Source: Bradyrhizobium murdochi
GTDB lineage: Bacteria > Pseudomonadota > Alphaproteobacteria > Rhizobiales > Xanthobacteraceae
NCBI RefSeq assembly: GCF_000472965.1
Contig: NZ_AXAU01000018.1
Coordinates: 1-64,000, forward strand
Direction: 5' to 3'
DNA length: 64,000 nt
Part shown: positions 1 to 7,777 of the stretch, one piece after another
Layout of the letters: each line of letters starts with the position of its first letter
Numbering within the stretch: position 1 is the stretch's first letter
The notes under the pieces: model-generated
What the model was told of the DNA's origin: nothing
What the model saw: the letters and a program-made list of their open reading frames with translations, nothing else
Databases searched by the model: none
Program-made: the position numbers and the translations under genes

Positions 1-213
1 CGTTTGGCTTGGCAATGAATGAGGCCGTGAGGAGCGATCGCGCAAACCATCGACACCTTCCGCGCGGAAGCGTTCGACCCATTTGGCGACCGTCTTCGCT
101 GTGGTGTTGAACTGACGGCCGGCCGCGGCCTTGCTCAGCCCGCCGTCGACTACGCTCCGCGCCATCGCCTCTCGACCTTTCGGTGTCAGAGGCGCATTCT
201 TATGGGTGTCCAT
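1..213 (-). CDS. IS481-family transposase, N-terminal part
   Basis: This frame runs open off the left edge and gives the first 71 residues of a transposase. It starts MDTHKNAPLTPKGRE and continues through a helix-turn-helix with the phrases GLSKAAAGRQFN and TAKTVAKWVERFRAEG, then DRSSRPHSLPS. These are the typical N-terminal DNA-binding sequences of IS481 transposases, which carry a DDE catalytic core further on (not in the window). ATG at 213 is chosen because the family usually starts with this M-x-T-H-K-N phrase. Whether the enzyme is intact cannot be judged. Confidence 0.85.
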   Translation of the reverse strand, partial: MDTHKNAPLTPKGREAMARSVVDGGLSKAAAGRQFNTTAKTVAKWVERFRAEGVDGLRDRSSRPHSLPSQT

Positions 214-297
214 TCGGTTCTCCCCTCAGAATCTGAAGCTTCAGCAACCTCAGCTTCCTCGGTCAGGGCCGAATGGACAACCTCCTGAAAGCTCACA
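1..297 (-). mobile_element. IS481-family insertion sequence, one end only
   Basis: The window opens inside an insertion sequence that continues to the left. On the minus strand its end reads TGTGAGCTTTCAGGAGG from position 297 inward, followed by a leader and the transposase start at 213. The tetranucleotide CTAG (299-302) lies directly outside the end. IS481 is known to insert at NCTAGN and duplicate it, so 298-303 would be one copy of the target duplication. The other end is outside the window, so the duplication and the full inverted repeats cannot be confirmed here. Confidence 0.75.
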
Positions 298-298
298 T

Positions 299-943
299 CT
301 AGCCGCCGGTACGCGCGAGCCCGCTTCGGGCGGCTTCGTCCTTGGGGCGGAGCGCGAGCGCACGGCCGTAGGATGTGAACGCCTTGGGCTTATCGCCCAG
401 GCGCTCATAGGTGACGCCGCGTGCCGACCAGGCTTGCGCGCTGTTGGGATCGGCCTGCACCGCTTCGTCCAGATCGGAAGCGGCTTCCTTTGTCTTGTCG
501 ATGGCAAGGTAGCTGCTCGCCCGCGCCAGCAGCGGCTCGACCCGTTGCGGCGTCAGGCCATTGGCCGCGGTGAAATCGGCGATCGCCTGCTCATGCTGCT
601 TGTCGGCTTGATAGATCAGGCCGCGGCCGTACAGCGCCTGCACGCTGTAGGGATCGAGTGCGAGCGCGCGGTCGAATTCCGCGAGCGCTTCCTCGGCCTT
701 GCCGGATTTGGCGAGCGTCTGGCCGCGCGTTGCGTGGCCCTGGGCATCGCTGACGCTTTGTCCGCTGATCGTGCCGGTCGGTTTCTGCTCGACGGCCTGT
801 GGCCTTTCCTTGTCCGATCCCCACGATCCCAGGTCGAACGAACAGCCGCCGAGGGGCAGGCCGAGAACGATCGCGAGCAGCACGACGGATGCGACCGTGA
901 AGCGCGAAGCGTAGGGAAGTGCATTGCAGTCGGTAACGGCCAT
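299..943 (-). CDS. TPR-repeat lipoprotein
   Basis: The protein is a predicted lipoprotein. A hydrophobic stretch ending LGLPLGGC gives a lipobox with the Cys near residue 32 counted from the ATG at 943. About four tetratricopeptide repeats follow, seen in the repeated ALAEFDRALALDP, AIADFTAANGLTP and AASDLDEAVQADP patterns. Such proteins usually act as scaffolds at the outer membrane. The reading frame is open further upstream (ATG at 970 and 1003), but no start has a good ribosome binding site; 943 puts the signal peptide at the N-terminus. The stop codon lies inside the CTAG target next to the IS end, so the IS sits immediately downstream and leaves the protein intact. The specific role is unknown. 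Confidence 0.7.
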   Translation of the reverse strand: MAVTDCNALPYASRFTVASVVLLAIVLGLPLGGCSFDLGSWGSDKERPQAVEQKPTGTISGQSVSDAQGHATRGQTLAKSGKAEEALAEFDRALALDPYSVQALYGRGLIYQADKQHEQAIADFTAANGLTPQRVEPLLARASSYLAIDKTKEAASDLDEAVQADPNSAQAWSARGVTYERLGDKPKAFTSYGRALALRPKDEAARSGLARTGG

Positions 944-1111
944 GCGGCGGAATACTCGCGCGTCGAACATGGCATAGGTAACCCGATGGCTCGCAAAATG
1001 CATCGGTCAAAATGGCCGCAACAGCGTCGACGGCGATGTGGGTTATCGAGCAGGCCGCGCGCGAGAGCGCCGATTTTCCGGCGCGCCCGAATTTTGAGGA
1101 ACAAGATCGCG

Positions 1112-1145
1112 AAAAACAAAACGCGGACCCAAGGCCCGCGTTTTT
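1112..1145 (-). terminator. Rho-independent terminator after rpsU
   Basis: A perfect 8-bp stem (AAACGCGG at 1119-1126 with CCGCGTTT at 1136-1143) is followed on the minus strand by a T-rich tract. It lies about 20 bases after the rpsU stop. A T-run on the plus strand as well means it could work in both directions. Confidence 0.75.
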
Positions 1146-1166
1146 CATTCAAATCTGGCGAACTGC

Positions 1167-1469
1167 TTAGCGCGGTCCGCGCGGACCTGCGCCCGGGCCG
1201 CGGCCGCCGGCGCCACCACGGTCGCCACCGGGACCGGCGCCGAACACCGGCTTGGGCTTCATCGGCAGCAAGCCTTCACGCTGCAGCTTCTTGCGGGCCA
1301 GCTTGCGCGCGCGGCGCACGGCTTCGGCCTTTTCACGGGCCTTCTTCTCGGAGGGCTTTTCGTAATGGCCGCGGAGCTTCATCTCGCGGAAGATACCCTC
1401 GCGCTGCATCTTCTTCTTCAGCGCCTTGAGGGCTTGATCGACATTGTTATCGCGGACGAGAACCTGCAC
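1167..1469 (-). CDS. rpsU: 30S ribosomal protein S21
   Basis: S21 is a small-subunit protein at the mRNA exit side of the ribosome and helps initiation. The first 70 residues match the family: VLVRDNNVDQALKALKKK, then GIFREMKLRGHYEKPSEKK and a run of Arg/Lys. Residues 75-100 form a Gly/Arg/Pro-rich tail that is common in Rhizobiales S21 and absent from the E. coli protein. Translation starts at GTG 1469 (sequence MQVLVRD) with GAGGA about 7 bases upstream. It stands alone with its own terminator. Confidence 0.95.
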   Translation of the reverse strand: MQVLVRDNNVDQALKALKKKMQREGIFREMKLRGHYEKPSEKKAREKAEAVRRARKLARKKLQREGLLPMKPKPVFGAGPGGDRGGAGGRGPGAGPRGPR

Positions 1470-1724
1470 GCGGCATCCTCTTTCAATTGATCGGATAGGA
1501 ATTCTGGTAAAGCGAAAGGCTGGCGAAAGGCCTGGCCCTCAACCCTGAGCGCGGGCATGTAGCAGACAAAACCGCATATGTCCACCTGAGAAGCCGGTTT
1601 CCGGCCCGGAAAAGCCCGGAAAATCGGCGGGGATTAGGTCTACAGACGCCGATTTCCTCAAATAACGAGCCCTTCACGGCGCCTCCGTAGCATCCAGCTA
1701 CGCAAAAACATGCGGGAGGCGAGT

Positions 1725-2447
1725 ATGAATACCAAAAAATATACCGCTGAAGCGATCGGCACGTTTTGGCTCACTTTTGCGGGATGCGGCAGCGCGGTCA
1801 TCGCCGCCGGTTTTCCGGAGGTCGGCATAGGCCTGGTCGGTGTGTCGTTGGCATTCGGCCTGAGCGTCGTGACCATGGCCTATGCGATCGGCCACATCTC
1901 CGGCTGTCATCTCAATCCCGCCGTCACGATCGGTCTCGCGGCCGGCGGACGGTTTCCGGCACAGCAGATCGTTCCTTACGTGATCGCGCAGGTGATCGGT
2001 GCTGTCGCTGCCGCGGCGTTGCTCTATGTGATCGCAAGCGGCGCGCCCGGCTTCGATCTGGCCAAGGGCTTTGCCTCCAACGGTTATGACGCGCATTCGC
2101 CCGGTCAGTACGGCATGGTGGCCTGCTTCATCACCGAAGTGGTGATGACCATGATGTTCCTGTTCATCATCATGGGCGCCACCCACGGCAAGGCGCCTGC
2201 GGGCTTTGCACCGCTCGCCATCGGATTGGCGCTGGTGATGATCCATCTCGTCAGCATCCCCGTCACCAACACGTCGGTGAATCCCGCGCGCAGCACGGGG
2301 CCAGCGCTGTTCGTCGGCGGCTGGGCGCTGGCGCAGCTTTGGCTGTTCTGGGTTGCGCCCTTGATCGGCGGTGCGCTCGGCGGCGCGATCTATCGCTGGC
2401 TCAGCGAGGAGCCGGCCGGCGTCGTGGAAGGCTTGAAGACCGCCTGA
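1725..2447 (+). CDS. aqpZ: Aquaporin Z
   Basis: This is a 240-residue water channel of the MIP family with six membrane segments and two half-helices. The two NPA motifs are at residues 64-66 (HLNPAV) and 186-188 (SVNPARS). The selectivity-filter residues of E. coli AqpZ are all present at matching places: Phe44, His174, Thr183 and Arg189. That predicts a water-selective pore rather than a glycerol pore. The start at ATG 1725 is supported by GGGAGG six bases upstream; an earlier in-frame start at 1710 would add five unlikely residues. It is a single gene between rpsU and purK. Confidence 0.96.
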   Translation: MNTKKYTAEAIGTFWLTFAGCGSAVIAAGFPEVGIGLVGVSLAFGLSVVTMAYAIGHISGCHLNPAVTIGLAAGGRFPAQQIVPYVIAQVIGAVAAAALLYVIASGAPGFDLAKGFASNGYDAHSPGQYGMVACFITEVVMTMMFLFIIMGATHGKAPAGFAPLAIGLALVMIHLVSIPVTNTSVNPARSTGPALFVGGWALAQLWLFWVAPLIGGALGGAIYRWLSEEPAGVVEGLKTA

Positions 2448-2473
2448 TCTAGCAAACGGGCCCGGCGGGCGAG

Positions 2474-3577
2474 CTACTTCTTGCTTGCCGGAGCCACCTC
2501 AGTGACATGGCCCATCTTGCGGCCCGGCCGCGGTGTGCCCTTGCCGTAGAGATGAACCGTGGCGCCGGGAATCGTCAGCCATTGCTCATAGTCGAGGATA
2601 TCGTCGCCGATCAGGTTGGTCATGGTGACCTGGCCGTGACGAACCGGCTTGCCGAGCGGCCAGCCGGCAATCGCCCGGATGTGCTGCTCGAACTGGGAGA
2701 TCGAGGCGCCGTCCAGCGTCCAGTGCCCGGAATTATGCACCCGCGGCGCGATCTCATTGACCAACACGTGCGGTCCGCCGTTTCCGGCAACGACGAACAG
2801 CTCGACCGCGAGCACACCGACATAGTCGAGCGCATGGGCGATCTTCTCGGCAACGGCTCGCGCCTGTGCGGCCAGCTCATCCGATATCGCGGCCGGCACG
2901 CGCGAGAATTTCAGGATGTGATCGCGATGCTCGTTTTCGGTGACGTCGTAGCATTCGACATGGCCATCCACCGATCGCGCGGCGATCACGGAAATCTCGC
3001 GCTCGAAGGGAATGAAGGCTTCGAGGATCGCGGATTTGGTGCCGAGTTCTTCCCAAATGCGGGCGGGGTCGTCACCCTCACGAATGATCGCCTGGCCCTT
3101 GCCGTCATAGCCGAAACGGCGGGTCTTGATCACGGCGGGAAGGCCGATGCGGGCAATGGCGTTCTGCAGGGTTTCCGCAGACGACACGTTGGCATAGTCG
3201 GCGGTGTCGATGCCAAGCCGCTTGACGAAATCTTTCTCGATCAGCCGGTCCTGCGTGGTTTCGAGGATTTTCTGCGCCGGCAATACCGGACGGCGTGCAG
3301 CCAGCACCATGGCGGTGGCGGCCGGCACGTTCTCGAATTCGTAGGTGATGACGTCGACATCGTTGGCGAACAATTCGAGCGCCTCGACGTCGGCATATTC
3401 GGCGCAGGTTGCGTTCAGCACCACGTCGAAGGCGGGCGAGTCGGGGTCCGGCGAAAACACCTGGCATTTGAGGCCGAGGCGCGCCGCCGCCATGGCCAGC
3501 ATCCGGCCCAATTGTCCGCCGCCGAGAATTCCGATGGTGTCGCCCGGCTTCAGCTTCACCTTGTCTGAAACCGTCAC
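2474..3577 (-). CDS. purK: N5-carboxyaminoimidazole ribonucleotide synthase
   Basis: PurK uses ATP and bicarbonate to carboxylate aminoimidazole ribonucleotide in purine synthesis. The 367-residue protein has the ATP-grasp layout with an N-terminal GILGGGQLGRMLA motif, the FENVPA phrase near residue 80, KTRRFGYDGKGQ in the ATP-binding loop and NEIAPRVHNSGHWT near the active site. I place the start at GTG 3577, whose GTGA overlaps the TGA of purE. GGAGGG lies just upstream inside the end of purE. The open frame extends to 3628 but overlaps purE and lacks a better start. The coupling implies translation together with purE. Confidence 0.95.
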   Translation of the reverse strand: MTVSDKVKLKPGDTIGILGGGQLGRMLAMAAARLGLKCQVFSPDPDSPAFDVVLNATCAEYADVEALELFANDVDVITYEFENVPAATAMVLAARRPVLPAQKILETTQDRLIEKDFVKRLGIDTADYANVSSAETLQNAIARIGLPAVIKTRRFGYDGKGQAIIREGDDPARIWEELGTKSAILEAFIPFEREISVIAARSVDGHVECYDVTENEHRDHILKFSRVPAAISDELAAQARAVAEKIAHALDYVGVLAVELFVVAGNGGPHVLVNEIAPRVHNSGHWTLDGASISQFEQHIRAIAGWPLGKPVRHGQVTMTNLIGDDILDYEQWLTIPGATVHLYGKGTPRPGRKMGHVTEVAPASKK

Positions 3578-4062
3578 GCCGAACCCTCCGGGCGCTCCTT
3601 GACCGCATCCGTTTGCTGCTTGCGCCAAGCGGCCAATCGCGTCGCCAGCGCCGGGTCATTCAGCGCTAGCACGCTTGCCGCGAGCAGGGCGGCGTTGATG
3701 GCGCCGGCCTTGCCGATCGCCAGCGTGCCGACGGGAACGCCGGCCGGCATCTGCACAATCGAGTACAGCGAATCGATCCCCAACAGCGCCTTGGATTCGA
3801 CGGGAACGCCGAACACGGGGAGTTCCGTCAATGCCGCCGCCATGCCGGGCAGGTGCGCCGCGCCACCTGCGCCGGCAATGATGACCTTGAAACCTTGAGC
3901 CTTGGCGCCCTTGGCGAAGGCGAACAGCCGGTCCGGGGTCCGGTGGGCCGAGACGATGCGCTTTTCGCAGTCAATCCCGAGCGCCGCCAGCGTCTCGGCG
4001 GCGTGGCGCATGGTCTCCCAGTCGGACTGGCTGCCCATAATGATGGCGATCGGTGCGGTCAT
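3574..4062 (-). CDS. purE: N5-carboxyaminoimidazole ribonucleotide mutase
   Basis: PurE moves the carboxyl group of N5-CAIR to C4, the step after PurK. The 162-residue size fits class I PurE. The motifs are GSQSDW (residues 10-15), the catalytic SAHRTP (38-43) and GAGGAAHLPGM (65-75). It is the first gene of the purEK pair and its stop overlaps the purK start by four bases. Confidence 0.96.
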   Translation of the reverse strand: MTAPIAIIMGSQSDWETMRHAAETLAALGIDCEKRIVSAHRTPDRLFAFAKGAKAQGFKVIIAGAGGAAHLPGMAAALTELPVFGVPVESKALLGIDSLYSIVQMPAGVPVGTLAIGKAGAINAALLAASVLALNDPALATRLAAWRKQQTDAVKERPEGSA

Positions 4063-4213
4063 CTCGTCAATTCTGTTCGGGAATCCATAAACATAGGCCG
4101 ATTATAGGGTCGGCCCGGGGCTCATCCAAGGCGTGGCAAGGGATCAGGAATGGACTATCCTGTCTTGGTGAATCCCGGCAAGCCTTCATAAGCGTGCCTG
4201 CACAGGGAAGGCC

Positions 4214-4900
4214 ATGAAGAAGAAAACCAGGGCGACCGCCTCCAGGGCCGGAAAACGCCCCAAAAACGCGGCTTCCGGGCGAAAATCCGCACCACGGCGA
4301 TCGCCGCCACCAGCATCCCGGCCGCCGGCAGCTTCCAACGAAACCAAGGCGACGATTCGCCGGCTGAAAGCGGAGCTCGCCCGAACTCAGGCGCAGATCG
4401 AGGAACTTCAGGCCTCCGCCGATACCGATTTCCTGTTGGGCATTCCGAATCGGCGCGGTTTCGAGCGCGAGCTCAGTCGCGCGATCGCCTATATGAAGCG
4501 CTATCGCGCCAGCGGTGCCCTGGTCGTGCTCGACGTTGATCGGCTGAAGCCGATCAACGACGCCTTCGGACATGCCGCGGGCGACCAAGTGCTCAAGGCC
4601 ATTGCCGCGGCGCTGCTGGCGCAGGTGCGCGCTTCCGACGTGGTGGGCCGGCTCGGCGGCGACGAGTTTGCGCTGCTGCTGTGGAATCTCAGCGAGACCG
4701 ACGCCAGGGCCAAGGCGGCCGCGCTGGAGGAGGCGATCGATCGCCTCAGCTTCGTGTTCGATGGCCGCACCATTACCGCAGGCGCCTCCGCGGGCGTCTC
4801 GGTGCTCGATACCCACTCCGAAGCCGGCCGCGCGCTGGAAGCGGCCGACAGTGCCATGTATGTGCGCAAGGCGCTGCGGCGGCATGAGGCGAAGGCGTAG
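4214..4900 (+). CDS. Diguanylate cyclase, single GGDEF domain
   Basis: The 228-residue soluble protein has a very basic, low-complexity N-terminus (residues 1-42, rich in Lys/Arg/Pro/Ala), a short coiled coil (about 45-68) and a GGDEF domain. The catalytic motif is intact (GGDEF, 148-152) and is preceded by RASD (139-142) at the exact five-residue spacing of the inhibitory I-site, so product inhibition by c-di-GMP is expected. There is no membrane segment or sensory domain, so what controls it is unclear; the basic tail might bind nucleic acid or an acidic partner. It stands alone. Confidence 0.9.
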   Translation: MKKKTRATASRAGKRPKNAASGRKSAPRRSPPPASRPPAASNETKATIRRLKAELARTQAQIEELQASADTDFLLGIPNRRGFERELSRAIAYMKRYRASGALVVLDVDRLKPINDAFGHAAGDQVLKAIAAALLAQVRASDVVGRLGGDEFALLLWNLSETDARAKAAALEEAIDRLSFVFDGRTITAGASAGVSVLDTHSEAGRALEAADSAMYVRKALRRHEAKA

Positions 4901-4905
4901 CGTGA

Positions 4906-4996
4906 GAAAAGGCGCGCTTCGCGCCGTGCCACCAACGGACGAGCATGGAAGAAAGCTGGCGGGCACGCTTGCGCTCTGCCCACCCCACAAATTCCG
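4906..4996. repeat. Degenerate palindromic element, family A
   Basis: Right after the GGDEF gene, AAGGCGCGCTTCGCGCCGTG and GGGCACGCTTGCGCTCTGCC give an imperfect copy of the element seen cleanly at 31678-31766 (GTAGGGTGGGCAAAG ends). The outer arms have decayed. Confidence 0.6.
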
Positions 4997-5009
4997 ATCA
5001 ACGATCTAA

Positions 5010-5261
5010 TTAAAGCCCGCTGAGGTCGTCCGGCACGTTGCCGAACTTGCGCAGCAGTTTCGCATCGCCGAATTCACCCATCATGGGATCGCCGCTGCGG
5101 CTGAAAGCAACGGCGCCGATGCTGCCGGCCATCCGCGACATCGTCTCGGCGCGCCGCAACGCAGTGGTCGGGCTCTGGCATTCTTCCGCGGCGCCCGCCA
5201 CCGGCGAGCCGCTATCGTCCTGCAGGAATGGCATTGCGACATAATAGGTGACATCGGCCAT
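5010..5261 (-). CDS. Small conserved protein of unknown function
   Basis: This 83-residue soluble protein starts MADVTYYVAMPFLQDD and contains a hydrophilic middle part. I do not recognise a family. The start at ATG 5261 is preceded by GGAG at a good distance; an upstream in-frame start at 5327 would overlap the neighbouring gene. It follows the 68-residue gene at 5290-5496 by 28 bases in the same direction, so the two are probably one transcript. Confidence 0.65.
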   Translation of the reverse strand: MADVTYYVAMPFLQDDSGSPVAGAAEECQSPTTALRRAETMSRMAGSIGAVAFSRSGDPMMGEFGDAKLLRKFGNVPDDLSGL

Positions 5262-5289
5262 TGTATCGCTCCAGTGTGATCGTTCCAGA

Positions 5290-5496
5290 TCAGGCCGCGT
5301 TGCTACTCGCACGTTTGGCCGGCACATTGCCGGCCGCTATCGCGGCCTGCAGTTCCTCCAGTTCGATTTCCAGATACTCGTTCGCCATGATCAGCGCCTT
5401 GATGGTCGAGCGCAGATTGCCGTCGCACATCGCGATCGCCTGATCGCAGGCCTGCTCGTAACGGTTGTTGTCGGACAGGGGCGGCGTGGTGGACAT
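5290..5496 (-). CDS. Small protein of unknown function
   Basis: A 68-residue acidic, helical protein with the phrases YEQACDQAIAMCDGN and EYLEIELEELQAAI, the second suggesting a short coiled coil. GGGAG lies ahead of ATG 5496. It probably shares a transcript with the gene at 5010-5261. No family was recognised. Confidence 0.65.
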   Translation of the reverse strand: MSTTPPLSDNNRYEQACDQAIAMCDGNLRSTIKALIMANEYLEIELEELQAAIAAGNVPAKRASSNAA

Positions 5497-5700
5497 GGCT
5501 GGACTCCCGAGGCTGGCGGCAGGAAGGCATGTTCTCTTTTTGTTCTAGTTGAGTCAAGCCGCATCCGCCAGCCGGGAGGCCCTTTTTTGCTCGCCGCCCG
5601 GTAAGCCATCGCGCCGCGGCGTGTGGATGTCGGGGAAAAGAATCTGCGACGGCGGACTGCTCTTGCGCGCCGAACGAGCGGAGCGCGGCAAGCGCAACGA

Positions 5701-5907
5701 TCAGGCGATGATGTCAGGCGTGATCTGGTCTTCGATGAAGGCGATGCGGTCACGCAACTGCAGCTTGCGTTTCTTCAGCCGCTGCAGCCGCAACAAGTCT
5801 GGCGCCGGCGACTGATGCAGCGCGTCGATCGCCGCATCGAGATCGCGATGCTCCTGCTGCAGCCTGGCGAGCTCGGTTTCAAGCTCGCGCTCATCATCGT
5901 CGGTCAT
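5701..5907 (-). CDS. DUF465 (YdcH-type) small coiled-coil protein
   Basis: The 68-residue protein has the DUF465 pattern: an N-terminal helix (ARLQQEHRDLDAAIDAL), a proline break, then LRLQRLKKRKLQLRDRIAFIE. Proteins of this family are short helical hairpins of unknown function. A second family member lies divergently at 6144-6329. Confidence 0.8.
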   Translation of the reverse strand: MTDDDERELETELARLQQEHRDLDAAIDALHQSPAPDLLRLQRLKKRKLQLRDRIAFIEDQITPDIIA

Positions 5908-6143
5908 GGTGTACGTTAGCTGAAAGCGCGATCAGGTTGCGAACGGATTCTTCGGATGGCGGTGAATATCGTCCCTGCGAGGCCGCTCCGCAAGCCGATC
6001 GGGTTCCATAGTCACGATTGGTTACAGATAAATCCGAAAATATGACAGGCCCGATTCTGGATACCCATCGACAGATTCGGCGGCTGGTGTACACTCGCGC
6101 GTCCGGATCGAATCTGAGGTTTCACCCACCGAGGAGATTTCGT

Positions 6144-6329
6144 ATGGCACTACAGGCGCATCTTGTTGAGCTTGAACGTAAGCACAAGATTCTCGAGAAT
6201 GAATTGCACGAAGCGCTCGTGCACCTTTCCACAGACGACCTGCAAATTGTCGAGTTGAAGCGCCGCAAGTTGATGGTCAAGGATCAGATCGAGCGGCTGA
6301 AGCAAACCGCCGACGAAACCCTCCACTAA
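6144..6329 (+). CDS. DUF465 (YdcH-type) small coiled-coil protein
   Basis: This 61-residue protein has the same hairpin as its neighbour: HLVELERKHKILENELHEAL, a short break, then LQIVELKRRKLMVKDQIERL. ATG 6144 has GAGGAG upstream; the longer open frame to 6018 has no such support. The pair is divergent, with a 236-base gap that should hold both promoters. Function unknown. Confidence 0.85.
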   Translation: MALQAHLVELERKHKILENELHEALVHLSTDDLQIVELKRRKLMVKDQIERLKQTADETLH

Positions 6330-6415
6330 GTAGTCCAGCAAGGTATCGAAAATCCCCACACGGCCGGATGGGCGCCGATGCGCTCGTCCGCCTGTCGGTG
6401 ATGCTTCGGCCTCCG

Positions 6416-7519
6416 TCACAGCTCCGCCAGCGCGCCGACGTGATCGGCGATCGCGAGCGATGACGTCAGTCCCGGCGATTCGATGCCGAACAGGTTGATC
6501 AGTCCGGCGATGCCGTGATCGGCGGGACCCTGGATGAGAAAATCCTGCGTGGCGACGGCCGGCGGCACGATTTTCGGCCGGATTCCGGAATAGCTTGGCA
6601 TCAGCGCGCCGTCCGGCAGCGTCGGCCAATAGCGCCGGATCGCGGGATAGAATCGTTCGGCGCGGGCAGGGTCCACCGCATAGTCGATACTCTCGACCCA
6701 TTCGACGTCGGGGCCGAACCGGGCCTGTCCGGCCATGTCGAGCGTGAGGTGCACACCCAGCCCGCCGGGCTCCGGCACTGGGTAGATCAGGCGCGAAAAT
6801 GGAGCCCGCGCGCTGCAGCTAAAATAATTGCCCTTGGCGAGATAAGCACAGGGAATCATTTCGATCGGCATGCCATCGATGCTGCGCGCCACCGCGGGCG
6901 CGCCCAATCCGGCCGAATTGACGAGCAGGTTGCACGCAAGGGTCATCGGCGCATCGCCGCCGGCTTCGATTTCGATATGACCGGCGTTGGTTCGCGCGTG
7001 CAGCAGCGGGGTGTGGAATGCGAAAGCCGCGCCGGCTTCTTCCGCATCGCCCCGCAACGCCAGCATGTAGGCGTGGCTGTCGATGATGCCGGTGGACGGT
7101 GACAACAGCGCCGCGTTGCAATTCAACGCCGGCTCCAGTTCGCGCGCCGCTTCGCCCGTCAGCAATTGCATGTCGTCGACGCCATTGGCCTCGGCATGCG
7201 CGCGGATCGATTGCAGCTTCTCGGTTTCCTTCGGCGTCGTCGCCACGATCAGCTTGCCGCAATTGCGATGTGGAATGCCGTGGTCGCTGCAATACCGGTA
7301 GAGCGCGCGCTTGCCGCTGACGCACATCTGCGCCATCAGGCTGCCGGCCCGGTAATAGATGCCGGCATGAATCACCTCGCTGTTGCGCGAGGAGGTGACG
7401 GTACCGATGCCTTCGGCGGCCTCGAGCACGATCACTTCGCGGCCCGCCTGGGCCAGGCGCCGTGCGATCGCAAGCCCGATCACCCCCGCTCCAATGACGA
7501 CGCAATCGACCTTGTCCAT
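6416..7519 (-). CDS. FAD-dependent oxidoreductase, L-2-hydroxyglutarate oxidase type
   Basis: The protein of about 367 residues belongs to the DAO superfamily. The FAD-binding motif VVIGAGVIGLAIARRLA is at the N-terminus and VIVLEAAEGIGTVTSSRNSE follows. The phrases SEVIHAGIYY and the C-terminal LFGIESPGLTSSLAIA are characteristic of the L-2-hydroxyglutarate dehydrogenase/oxidase group (LhgO, L2HGDH). It probably oxidises a 2-hydroxy acid and passes electrons to oxygen or the quinone pool; the substrate is inferred from family only. ATG 7519 (MDKVDCVV) is chosen over an upstream start at 7579 because the FAD motif usually lies within the first ten residues. Confidence 0.8.
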   Translation of the reverse strand: MDKVDCVVIGAGVIGLAIARRLAQAGREVIVLEAAEGIGTVTSSRNSEVIHAGIYYRAGSLMAQMCVSGKRALYRYCSDHGIPHRNCGKLIVATTPKETEKLQSIRAHAEANGVDDMQLLTGEAARELEPALNCNAALLSPSTGIIDSHAYMLALRGDAEEAGAAFAFHTPLLHARTNAGHIEIEAGGDAPMTLACNLLVNSAGLGAPAVARSIDGMPIEMIPCAYLAKGNYFSCSARAPFSRLIYPVPEPGGLGVHLTLDMAGQARFGPDVEWVESIDYAVDPARAERFYPAIRRYWPTLPDGALMPSYSGIRPKIVPPAVATQDFLIQGPADHGIAGLINLFGIESPGLTSSLAIADHVGALAEL

Positions 7520-7777
7520 GTCAGCTTCAGGCCCGGAAATCTGGCGCAGGAATCGGCGCTCTCCACGCTCGGCAATCATCGTTGCGTTCGGTGGAGCTGC
7601 CGAACAACCCGTTGGTTTGCCTCGAAATACGCAGTAAATGCAGTCCCATTAACGAAGCATTAATCATGTCGGGCCAATTGCCGTAATTTGGGTCATATTT
7701 TAGAATTGTGCGGGTAGTCGTTTACCCGATCCAAACCCGTCAAGCCAGACACTCCGCCCGCAAACCTCGGGTGGGTA

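Noticed and set aside
131..1429. 432-codon plus-strand open frame
   Set aside because: It is the antisense shadow of the TPR lipoprotein and rpsU; composition is Arg/Gly-rich and no ribosome binding site is present.
2507..3568. 353-codon plus-strand open frame opposite purK
   Set aside because: purK is a clear match on the other strand; the frame shows the His/Arg/Asp-rich composition of an antisense shadow in high-GC DNA.
3577..3628. Upstream start for purK at 3628
   Set aside because: It would add 17 residues overlapping purE; the GTGA overlap with a GGAGGG site at 3577 is far more convincing.
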